From contig JAPDFW010000050.1 in assembly GCA_028826165.1 (NCBI GenBank), positions 1 to 47,626 on the forward strand: DNA of 47,626 nt. The letters are read 5' to 3'. The translations under genes were made by a program, and so were the position numbers. The stretch comes from Anaeramoeba ignava (lineage: Eukaryota > Metamonada > Anaeramoebidae). Below are positions 22,001 to 32,249 of the stretch, in pieces; within the stretch, counting starts at the first letter, position 1; each line of letters begins with the position of its first letter. A model generated the notes under the pieces. It was not told the origin of the DNA. It was given only the letters and a program-made list of their open reading frames with translations, and made no database searches.

Positions 22001-22525
22001 CAAATGTTTTCACCCAAGAACATGATGGCAGCAGCTGATCCATCACTTGGGAAGTACTTGACAGCATCTGCCATGTTCAGGGGAAGAATTCCAACAAAAG
22101 AAGTTGATGACAACATGCTTTCATTGTTGAATAAAAATCGGGGGCAATTTATTGAATGGATTCCAAATAATATCAAAAGTACAATTTGTGATATTCCACC
22201 AAAAGGTCTTAAGCAAAGTGTTGCTTTTGTTGGCAATTCAACGTCGATTCAGGAACTTTTCAAAAGAATCGGCGACCAATTCTCAAAAATGTATAAGAGA
22301 AAAGCTTTTATTCATTGGTATCTTAATGAAGGTCTTGATGAATCTGAATTTGTTGAATCACAAAACAACATGAATGATTTGGTTATGGAATATCAACAAT
22401 ATCAAGATGCCACTCTTGATGATGTTTTTGGAGAGGCAGATGATTCAGAGCCAGAACAAAAAAGTGATGCAGATGAACAAGTTCAGAGTGGAGAAGATTC
22501 TGCTCAAGAAGACGATGATAATTAA
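19066..22525 (+). CDS. Beta-tubulin, three exons
   Basis: Exons 19066-19234, 20378-20938 and 21858-22525 total 1398 nt, 465 aa. The start is the ATG at 19066 giving [15 protein letters not shown]; the MREI N-terminus is the hallmark of beta-tubulin. The GTP-binding loop is [14 protein letters not shown]. Exon junctions fall within conserved motifs (FNQAGG/GRYVPRS and [13 protein letters not shown]), which fixes them. It forms the microtubule dimer with alpha-tubulin. It is about 15-20 residues longer than usual because of a long acidic tail after [11 protein letters not shown] ([12 protein letters not shown]... ending AQEDDDN). Some changes are divergent, for example [10 protein letters not shown] and DICNNTLKL, so it may be a specialised isotype. 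Both introns are repeat-filled. Confidence 0.97.
19235..20377 (+). repeat. Beta-tubulin intron 1: AAATTCATTATT array
   Basis: A GT...AG intron of 1143 bp. After ~100 bases of ordinary T-rich sequence it is a 12-bp array (AAATTTATTATT, AAATTCATTATT, AAATTTATAAAC), switching to AAATTTATATCA units over the last ~130 bases. Confidence 0.9.
20939..21857 (+). repeat. Beta-tubulin intron 2: AATTTGAAATTTGAATT array
   Basis: A GT...AG intron of 919 bp built of AATTTGAAATTT/AATTAATTTGGA units, different from intron 1 of the same gene. Its last ~120 bases are a cleaner array of TTTATTGAATTTGAAA. Confidence 0.9.
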
Positions 22526-22797
22526 CTTTTTTTTTTTTGGTTTCTTCTTTTCTCGTTTTTTTTCTGATTTTTTTTTTGTCGTTTTTTTGTTTTTTTTTTT
22601 TTTGAATTTGTTTTTGCTTTTTCATTTTCATTTTCATTTTCATTTTCGTGACAGAAAATATTAATATTCAATCAAACAATTCAATTTAGCTATTCATTCT
22701 TAAGAAAAAGCATTTTTAAAATAAAACAAGAAATAAACCAAAAAAACAAAAAGTGGAACAAAATTCTAAATAAATTTTTTGAACTATTTTAATTTAA
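22526..22797 (+). other. Beta-tubulin 3' flank
   Basis: T-rich tract after the stop, four TTTTCA units at 22618-22645, then AT-rich DNA containing AAAAAGTGGAACAAAATT at 22749-22766. Probably the 3' UTR and processing region. I see no gene. Confidence 0.5.
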
Positions 22798-25700
22798 ATA
22801 AAATGGAATTGATTTAAATAAATAAAATGGAATTGATTTAAATAAATAAAATGGAATTGATTTAAATAAATAAAATGGAATTGATTTAAATAAATAAAAT
22901 GGAATAAATTTAAATAAATAAATTGGAATAAATTTAAATAAATAAAATGGAATTAATTTAAATAAATAAAATGGAATTAATTTAAATAAATAAAGTGGAA
23001 TAAATTTAAATAAATAAATTGGAATAAATTTAAATAAATAAAATGGAATTGATTTAAATAAATAAAATGGAATTAATTTAAATAAATAAAGTGGAATAAA
23101 TTTAAATAAATAAAATGGAATAAATTTAAATAAATAAATTGGAATAAATTTAAATAAATAAAATGGAATTGATTTAAATAAATAAAATGGAATTGATTTA
23201 AATAAATAAAAATGGAATTGATTTTAAATAAATAAAATGGAATTGATTTTAAATAAATAAAATGGAATAAATTTAAATAAATAAATTGGAATAAATTTAA
23301 ATAAATAAAATGGAATTAATTTAAATAAATAAAATGGAATTGATTTAAATAAATAAAATGGAATTGATTTAAATAAATAAAATGGAATTGATTTAAATAA
23401 ATAAAAATGGAATTGATTTAAATAAATAAAGTGGAATAAATTTAAATAAATAAATTGGAATAAATTTAAATAAATAAAATGGAATTAATTTAAATAAATA
23501 AAATGGAATTAATTTAAATAAATAAATTGGAATAAATTTAAATAAATAAATTGGAATAAATTTAAATAAATAAAATGGAATTGATTTAAATAAATAAAAT
23601 GGAATTAATTTAAATAAATAAAGTGGAATAAATTTAAATAAATAAAATAGAATAAATTTAAATAAATAAATTGGAATTAATTTAAATAAATAAAATGGAA
23701 TAAATTTAAATAAATAAAATGGAATAAATTTAAATAAATAAATTGGAATTGTTTTAAATAAATAAAACGGAATTAATTTAAATAAATAAAATGGAATTAA
23801 TTTAAATAAAAAGTGGAATAAATTTAAATAAAAAAAAATGGAATAAATTTTAAATAAATAAAATGGAATTGATTTAAATAAAGTGGAATTAATTTAAATA
23901 AATAAATTGGAATAAATTTAATTAAATAAAATGGAATTAATTTAAATAAATAAAATGGAATAAATTTAAATAAATAAATAAAATGGAATTGATTTTAAAT
24001 AAAGTGGAATTAATTTAAATAAATAAATTGGAATAAATTTAATTAAATAAAATGGAATTAATTTAAATAAATAAAATGGAATTAATTTAAATAAATAAAA
24101 TGGAATAAATTTAAATAAATAAATTGGAATTAATTTAAATAAATAAAAATAAAATTAATTTAAATAAATAAAATGGAATAAATTTAAATAAATAAAATGG
24201 AATAAATTTAAATAAATAAAATGGAATTAATTTAAATAAATAAATTGGAATTAATTTAAATAAAATAAAATGGAATAAATTTAAATAAATAAAATGGAAT
24301 AAATTTAAATAAATAAATAAAATGGAATTGATTTAAATAAATAAAATGGAATTGATTTAAATAAATAAAGTGGAATAAATTTAAATAAATAAAATGGAAT
24401 AAATTTAAATAAATAAAATGGAATTAATTTAAATAAATAAAATGGAATTGATTTAAATAAATAAAATGGAATTGATTTAAATAAATAAAATGGAATTGAT
24501 TTAAATAAATAAATTGGAATTAATTTAAATAAATAAATTGGAATAAATTTAAATAAATAAATTGAAATAAATTTAAATAAATAAAATGGAATAAATTTAA
24601 ATAAATAAAATGGAATTAATTTAAATAAATAAATTGGAATTAATTTAAATAAATAAAGTGGAATAAATTTAAATAAATAAAAATGGAATAAATTTAATTA
24701 AATAAAATGGAATTAATTTAAAAATAAATAAATTGGAATAAATTTAAAAATTAATTGAATAAATTTAATTTAAATAAATAAAATGGAATTAATTTAAATA
24801 AATAAAATGGAATTAATTTAAATAAATAAAATGGAATAAATTTAAATAAATAAAGTGGAATAAATTTAAATAAATAAAATGGAATAAATTTAAATAAATA
24901 AATTGGAATAAATTTAAATAAATAAATTGGAATAAATTTAAATAAATAAATTGGAATAAATTTAAATAAATAAATTGGAATTAATTTAAATAAATAAAAT
25001 GGAATAAATTTAAATAAATAAAGTGGAATTAATTTAAATAAATAAAATGGAATTAATTTAAATAAATAAAATGGAATTGATTTTAAATAAATAAATTGGA
25101 ATAAATTTAAATAAATAAATTGGAATAAATTTAAATAAATAAAATGGAATTAATTTAAATAAATAAAATGGAATTAATTTAAATAAATAAATTGGAATAA
25201 ATTTAAATAAATAAATTGGAATAAATTTAAATAAATTAATTGGAATAAATTAAATTTAAATAAATAAAATGGAATAAATTTAAATAAATAAATTGGAATT
25301 AATTTAATTAAATAAAATGGAATTAATTTAAATAAATAAAATGGAATTAATTTAAATAAATAAATTGGAATTAATTTAAATAAATAAAAATGGAATTAAT
25401 TTAAATAAATAAAATGGAATTAATTTAAAATAAATAAATAAAATGGAATAAATTTAAATAAAAAAGTGGAATAAATTTAAATAAAAAAAGTGGAATAAAT
25501 TTAAATAAATAAATTGGAATTAATTTAAATAAATAAAATGGAATAAATTTAAATAAAATAAAATGGAATTAATTTAAATAAATAAAGTGGAATAAATTTA
25601 AATAAATAAAATGGAATAAATTTAAATAAATAAAATGGAATTAATTTAAATAAATAAAATGGAATAAATTTAAATAAATAAATTGGAATTAATTTAAATA

Positions 25701-25860
25701 AAAAAAGAGGAATTAATTTAAATAAAATTGAATTAATTTAAATAAATAAATTGGAATTAATTTAAATAAATAAAATGGAATTAATTTAATTAAAAAAAAA
25801 GAGGAATTAAATTAATAAAAAAAAAAGAGGAATTAATTTAAATTTAAATTTAAATGGAAA
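22798..25860. repeat. Satellite array, 24-bp unit, ~125 copies
   Basis: Head-to-tail copies of a 24-bp unit, AAATAAATAAAATGGAATTGATTT, vary mainly at the base before TGG (A, T or G) and at the four bases after GGAA (TTGA, TTAA, TAAA). Occasional units gain or lose single bases or TAAA. The edges decay into degenerate copies near 25690-25860. No open frame of note crosses it. This is the largest uninterrupted array in the window that does not lie in an intron. Confidence 0.95.
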
Positions 25861-27306
25861 TGATTAATTTGATTTATTTATTTTAATTAGATTAATTGTA
25901 TTTTTATTAAAATTTATATTGACAAAAAAAAAGAGGAATAAATTTTTTGGATTTATTTTTTTGGAATTAAATTTTAATGGCAAAAAAGACAAAATTTATT
26001 ATAAATTTATTTTTAATTTTTTTAAAGAGATCGAAATAAAACAATTTTTTAATTTAAATTATTAAAAATTTAATCAAAATTCTTTTAAAAAATTTTAATT
26101 AAAATATTTTAATTTAATTTTTTTTTGATCAAAATTCCAAAAAAAAAAAAATATTTTGATCCCCAAAAAATTAATAAATTATTAACAAAAATTTAATTTC
26201 TAATAATAAATCAAAGAGAACTAATTGATCCTAATATTTGGAATAATTAAAAATTAATTAATAAAAAATTTAAAAGAAAAAATTCTTTTGATTTTAATTT
26301 TAAAATTTTTAAATTAATCCTTTATTTATTTTAATAATTTTTAGTTGAAAAAATCAACAATCCAAAAAAAAAAATTTAATTTTAAAAAGAATTTTTTTTT
26401 TATTAAGCAAAAAAAAAATAAATAAAAAAATTAAAAAAGAAAAAAATTACGAATAAAAAAAATTTAAAAGGAATTTTAAATTAAAATTTTTCAATTTTTA
26501 TTAATAATTTAAAATCAATCCCCCTCTTTAAAAAAATTAAAAAATTAAATTTTAATTTAATTGGAAAAAATTTTTTTTTTTATTCTCCAATTTAAATCTT
26601 TTATTAATTAATTAAAATTAAAATTAAAATTAAAATTAAAATTAAAATTAAAATAGTGAAAAATTAATTAATAATATTAATTAATTTTATTTTATTAGTT
26701 TATTATATGATCATTAAAATTAATTTCGTAATTTTTAATCCAATTAATTTTCCCCTTTTTTATTTATTTTTTTTTTATTTAAATTAAATTAAAAAAATTT
26801 TTTTTTTTTTAAAAATAAATAAATAATATAATTAAAAAAAGGATTTTGATCCTATCAAATAATTTAAGGATTAGAAATTGATCGATTGATTAAAATAACT
26901 TATAACTGTTTTCTTTTCTTTTCTTTCTTTTTAATTAAAATTTTTTTTTTTTAATTTAAATTTTTTTTTCTTATTTATTTTTTTTAATTTAATTTTCAAG
27001 AATCCAAAAAAAAAATAAAAAGGGAAACAAACCATTAAGTGTTAAATTAATTGAAAAAAAAAAATAAGAAAAAAAAATTTTTTCGTTTAAAAAAAAAACA
27101 AATTAACTTTTAATTCAAAATTTAATAAACTTTTTATTATTAATTTTTTAATTGAAAAAAAAAAAAAAAAAAAAGAAAAGAAAATTTTTTTTTGGAAAAA
27201 AAAAAGAAGAAAAAGCAAAAAAAAAGCTTATTAAAAATTAATTAAAAAAAATTTTTTTCATTTTTCTAATTCACATTTTCTCAAATTTAAAAAAAAAAAA
27301 ATTCAA
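25861..27306. other. AT-rich spacer without a recognisable gene
   Basis: About 1.4 kb of A/T-rich DNA with homopolymer runs and a short AAAATT array at 26614-26652. I checked both strands for conserved protein motifs and tRNA-like GC stems and saw none. A TCATTTTTC tract at 27257-27266 and AAAAAGCAAAAA at 27211-27222 probably belong to the promoter of the next gene. Confidence 0.6.
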
Positions 27307-27897
27307 ATGCAAACTCAAATGAATTGGTATCAAAGAGACCCAGAAATTTTAGAAACAGCTCAAATACTAGTTAATTTAAAAAAAGAAATTCAACAGAGAA
27401 AAGTCAATTATCAACCAATAAATGAAGAATTTATAAAAACAATCAGAAAAGAAACAGAAGAAGAAAAACAACAAACAGAAAGAAAAAAGAATGAAGAAAA
27501 AAAAGAGGAAGAAGAAAAAAAAAAAGAGGAAAAAAAAGGAGAAAATTCTGATGATGAATTTCTTTTTAAATTTCGTAATTTTGTAACTCAAAATCCACCG
27601 CCACGTGTTGGTTTTAGACTAAGTTACATATCTCAATTTAAACCTGATTTGATTCACGGATGGAACCCAGATACTGTTATTCATGCTAAAAATGATCCTC
27701 CAAATCAAGTTGAAATTGAAGATGATTTATTTGTAATGGTTGAAAAATCAACTGGTCAATCTAAGAAAAATGTTCGTAGAAGTGTTGCTGCTTATTTAGC
27801 AAAGATTGGTCTTGAAAATATCACAAAATATCAACGCGGAAAGATGGTGTTTAAACGCAATTTAAATCGAAAACCTTTGCAATCCAAAAAAATTTAA
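27307..27897 (+). CDS. Unrecognised 196-aa protein with charged coiled-coil linker
   Basis: A single exon with two in-frame Met codons (27307 and 27319) that could both serve as start. Residues ~1-45 look helical. Residues ~48-80 are a Lys/Glu run (EEKKEEEEKKKEEKK). Residues ~85-196 form a compact-looking domain with NPPPRVGFRLSYISQFKP, HGWNPDTVIHAK and SKKNVRRSVAAYLAKIG; the last piece resembles a helix-turn-helix. The end is basic (FKRNLNRKPLQSKK). Codon use is less extreme than the surroundings, which supports a real gene. I do not recognise the family. A nucleic-acid-binding role is possible from the basic C-terminus but is only a guess. Confidence 0.8.
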   Translation: MQTQMNWYQRDPEILETAQILVNLKKEIQQRKVNYQPINEEFIKTIRKETEEEKQQTERKKNEEKKEEEEKKKEEKKGENSDDEFLFKFRNFVTQNPPPRVGFRLSYISQFKPDLIHGWNPDTVIHAKNDPPNQVEIEDDLFVMVEKSTGQSKKNVRRSVAAYLAKIGLENITKYQRGKMVFKRNLNRKPLQSKKI

Positions 27898-28583
27898 TTT
27901 TTTTTTTTCTTTTAACAAAAAAAATTTTTTGCTTTTTCTTTTTTTTTTTGCTTTTTACTTTTTAAATTTCTGTATGAAATAAAGAGTGTTTCCAAGTCTC
28001 AAAGAATAAATTTTTTTTTTATTATTTGATCTTTTTTTAAATTTTTAATAAGAAAAAAAATTTTTTTGCTTATTAATTTTTTTTTTTTAAAATAAATTAA
28101 TTAAAAATTTTTTAGTTGTTTGATTCCTTCCCCCCAAACAAGTTTCAATTATAATTTCAATTTAAAATTAATCAAAAAATTTATTAAAAAGTTATCCACA
28201 AAATTTTAATTATAATTTAAATTAAAAATTCGAACAAAAAATTTATTAAAAAATTATCCACAAAATTATCAAAAAAATTTAAATAAAGATTAAATAAAGA
28301 TTTAAAATTTAAATAAAGATTAAATAAAAACTATCCACAAAATTTTGATTTACAATTTAAATAAGATTAAATAAAAATTCGAACAAAAAATTTACGAAAA
28401 AGTTGCTTTTTTTTTTTGAAATAATTCTTTTTCTTTTGGTTAAATCAAAAAAAAAATTGAAATAAAAAGAAAGAAATTCACAAAAACATCAAAGAATTGA
28501 AAGAATATAAAAAAAAATATTTTTTTCACAAACTTAAACTTGTGTAAAAAAAAAGAAAAAAAAAAGGAGAACGATAAAAAAAA
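27898..28583. repeat. Convergent spacer with ~62-bp imperfect tandem repeat
   Basis: AT-rich 3'-to-3' spacer. AATAAAG at 27977-27983 is a possible poly(A) signal for the upstream gene. Between ~28160 and 28405 lie about three and a half imperfect copies of a ~62-bp unit holding TTCGAACAAAAAATTTA and (T/C)TATCCACAAAATT. No gene seen. Confidence 0.6.
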
Positions 28584-31343
28584 TCACATTTCATCATCAT
28601 TATTGATATTAATCAAAAGTTTATCATTAATTTGAGTTGAAATAATTTTTTTAGGAACTTGAGATTTTTTGCAACGAAGCATAAGTGGAATCTTATTTCT
28701 AACTTTTGAGGCAAAAATAACAAAAATAAGACAATCAATAAAACCTTGAAGTGGATCGAAAATTGCCTGCATTATATCAAGCCATTCAATTTCAGAACAA
28801 TCTGGATGAGCAACTTCTCTTGTGCGTTTAATTGAAGACCAGATTACAAGAAAGAAATAGGAAATTGGTATGATTGACATTCGTATTTGAGCTGATCTTT
28901 TTTCTTGACTTTTTGTTGTTTGATGTTCTTGTAATCTTTTGGATTCTTTGCGAATTTTGTCAATTAATAGAAAATAAAAAACCATCATTACTACAAGTGA
29001 TAACCAGTAAGTTACATATACTGCTGTTAATATTGTTCTTGATGTTGGACTGCACCTATTTTTTATATTTAGATTTTAATTTTAATTTTAAATTAGATTT
29101 ATATTTAGATTTAGATTTAGATTTTAATTTATATTTAGATTTATATTTTGATTTAGATTTAGATTTAGATTTAGATTTTGATTTATATTTATAATTATAT
29201 TTTTATATTTATATTTAGATTTAGATTTATATTTATATTTATATTTATATTTAGATTTAGATTTAGATTTAGATTTAGATTTAGATTTAGATTTATATTT
29301 AGATTTAGATTTATATTTATATTTAGATTTATATTTATATTTAGATTTAGATTTATATTTAGATTTAGATTTAGATTTAGATTTATATTTATATTTATAT
29401 TTATATTTTAAATTTTTATATTTATATTTATATTTATATTTATATTTATATTTATATTTATATTTATATTTATATTTATATTTATATTTTATATTTATAT
29501 TTATATTTATATTTATATTTAGATTTAGATTTAGATTTAGATTTAGATTTTGATTTAGATTTGATTTATATTTATATTTATATTTGATTTTGATTTAAAT
29601 TTAGATTTAGATTTAGATTTTAGATTTAGATTTTGATATTTATATTTATATTTATATTTATATTTATATTTTATTTAGAATTTTGATTTATATTTTGATT
29701 TTGATTTTGATTTATATTTAGATTTATATTTAAATTTAGATTTAGATTTTAAATTTAGATTTAGATTTAAATTTATATTTATATTTATATTTAGATTTGA
29801 TTAATAGATTTTTTTGATTTTGATTTAGATTTTTGATTTTGATTTAGATTTAGATTTAGATTTAGATTTGATTTTAAGATTTAATTTAGATTTTAGATTT
29901 AAATTTTTTGAATTTAGATTTCATATTTATTTTAGATTTATATTTATATTTATAGATTTATTTAGAAATTTAGATTTGAATTTAAATTTAAATTTAGATT
30001 TAGAAGATTTTGAATTTAATTTGATTTAGATTTTGATTTGATTACCATTTGATTTTTTATTTATATTTATATTTATATTTTAAATTTATATTTAGAAGAT
30101 TTATATTTATATTTATATTTATATTTAGATTTAGAATTTAGATTTAGATTTTTATAAGATTTATATTTTATATTTAAATTTATATTTTGATTTAGATTTA
30201 GATTTAGATTTATATTTATATTTAGATTTAGATTTGCATTTAGAGGATTTTTAGATTTAGACAAGATTCCATTTAGATTTAGATTTAGATTTTGATTTTG
30301 ATTTTGATTTAGATTTATATTTGTGATTTAGATTTGATTTATATTTTGATTTGTGATTTGGATTTAGATTTCATTTAGAAGATTTAGATTTAGATTTTAT
30401 ATTTATATTTATATTTAAAATTTGTTTTTGATTTAGATTTATATTTATATTTTGATTTAGATTTAGATTTAGAAGATTTAGATTTGGATTTTTGATTTGG
30501 ATTTTGAAAGATTTTGATTTTAATTTAGATTTATATTTACTATTTAGATTTATATTTATATTTAAATTTAGATTTAGATTTGATTTATATTTAGATTTAG
30601 ATTTAGATTTTAATTTTTGATTTTGATTTAGATTTAAATTTATATTTATATTTAGAAATTTATATTTATATTTATTTTATATTTTGATTTAGATTTAGAT
30701 TTAGATTTAGATTTAAATTTAAATTTAGATTTAGATTTCGATTTTAATTTTGATTTTGATTTTAATTTAGATTTATATTTATATTTATATTTGTATTTAT
30801 ATTTATAAATTTGTTTTCTGATTTTAAATTAAAATGAAATTAAAAGCAAAATTTTTTGAAAGCAAATAAAGAAAGAAAGAAAGAAAGGAATAAATAAAAA
30901 GAAGAGGAATAAAAGTACCAATGAGTAGGGGGAGTATTTTTAATATCACCAAAAAAGGAAGCTAAGAAGAAAAAAATCAAGCAAACAATCCATAAAAAGA
31001 AATTCAAAAATAAAGAAATTCTTCTAAGTTTTTTGCCTGAGACGTTTCTCGAAATTCTCAACCAAGTGAGGATGGAAATACAAGCAGTCCAAATGGGAGG
31101 TGCTAGTGAGATTCCTGTGAGATAGATTCCTTGACCACTGCATATTGAGTCCCATGACCCACCTGGAAATAAACATCCAATCCCAAGTAGAAGATCATAT
31201 ATTGATAATATAAAAACTAATTGTCGATAAAATTGCTTTTTTAACTCAGAAAAATATAAATGGGTCGCTATTATTAAAAGACATCCTACTATCGCAAAAC
31301 TACTACTAATCATCGTAATGTAAAATTCTGCCGTTTGAGTCAT
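28584..31343 (-). CDS. Seven-transmembrane receptor, cAMP-receptor-like (Crl) type, two exons
   Basis: Exons (minus) 31343-30919 and 29055-28584 join in phase 2 at THW/CSPTSRTIL to give 298 aa. Hydrophobic segments are seen at about residues 8-32, 38-60, 73-95, 107-131, 150-174, 196-214 and 228-252, that is seven helices with short loops. Cysteines in the first extracellular loop (SICSGQG) and second (HWCSPTS) fit the usual disulphide. The last helix has FDPLQGFIDCLIF, which resembles the helix 7 pattern of the Dictyostelium cAR/Crl family. A basic, short cytoplasmic tail ends in INNDDEM. Expected role: plasma-membrane G-protein-coupled receptor; the ligand is unknown. The intron lies between helices 4 and 5. 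Confidence 0.85.
29056..30918 (-). repeat. Receptor intron: TTTAGA/TTTATA hexamer array
   Basis: A 1863-bp GT...AG intron (minus: GTACTTTT to AAAAATAG). From ~29080 to 30810 it is a 6-bp array of TTTAGA, TTTATA and TTTTGA units with many small irregularities. The last ~100 bases next to the donor are non-repetitive. Confidence 0.88.
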
Positions 31344-32249
31344 TTTTGTTTTTGTTTTTCTTTTTGAAAATAAATTGAAAATAAAAAAAAATAAATTTTT
31401 TATTTTTGATTTTTTTTTATTTCAAAAAAGCAAAAAAAACTTTTTTTTCTTTTTTCTTTTTGATTTTGATTTTGATTTTGATTTAATTTTGATTTAATTT
31501 CTTCTTTTGTTCCACTTTTCTTTTTTTATATAAATTTAATTTGATTTGAATTTAATTTGGATTTAATTTAATTTGGATTGATTTGAATTTGATTTGAATT
31601 TAATTTGGATTTAATTTTAATTTGAATTTAATTTGAATTTGATTTTAATTTGGATTTAATTTGGATTTAATTTAATTTGATTTGAATTTGATTTGATTTG
31701 AATTTAATTTGAATTTAATTTGATTTTGATTTAATTTAGATTTAATTTCTTCTTTTGTTCCACTTTTCTTTTTTTATATAAATTTGATTTGAATTTAATT
31801 TGGATTTGATTTGGATTTGATTTTAATTTGATTTTAATTTGAATTTGAATTTAATTTGAATTTAATTTGAATTTAATTTGGATTTAATTTGAATTTAATT
31901 TGAATTTGATTTGAATTTGGATTTAATTTAATTTGATTTGAATTTGATTTGATTTGAATTTAATTTAATTTAATTTGATTTTAATTTAATTTGATTTGAT
32001 TTGAATTTAATTTGATTTTAGTTTGAATTTAATTTGAATTTGATTTGAATTTGATTTGAATTTAATTTGATTTTAATTTGAATTTAGTTTGAATTTAATT
32101 TCTCCTTTTGTTCCACTTTTCTTTTTTTATATAAAATTAATTTGAATTTAATTTAATTTCTTTTTTTATATAAATTTAATTTGATTTAATTTCTTTTTTT
32201 ATATAAATTTGATTTGATTTCAATTTTTTTATATTAATTTTAAATTTCA
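31344..32249. repeat. Intergenic AATTTGATTT repeats with three copies of a ~37-bp element
   Basis: Spacer between the Furry 3' end and the receptor 5' end. Most of 31540-32230 is AATTTGATTTGA-type repeat. Set into it at ~31496, ~31744 and ~32098 are near-identical copies of a non-repeat element containing CTTCTTTTGTTCCACTTTTC then TTTTTTTATATAAA, and two shorter CTTTTTTTATATAAATTT pieces at ~32159 and ~32189. AAAAAAGCAAAAAA at 31425-31438 lies 87 bases from the receptor ATG and may be part of its promoter. Confidence 0.75.

Noticed and set aside
22798-25860. CRISPR array
   Set aside because: The units are contiguous 24-mers with no unique spacers and there are no cas-like genes. It is a satellite.
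25861-27306. tRNA, snRNA or other structured RNA genes
   Set aside because: No cloverleaf, no GC-containing stems and no recognisable Sm or box motifs were seen by eye. A covariance-model search would be needed to exclude divergent RNAs.
28192-28339. Perfect bacterial DnaA-box matches (TTATCCACA at 28192 and 28254, near match at 28331)
   Set aside because: The surroundings are eukaryotic with spliceosomal introns. The boxes are carried by a small tandem repeat, so they are not independent evidence of an origin.
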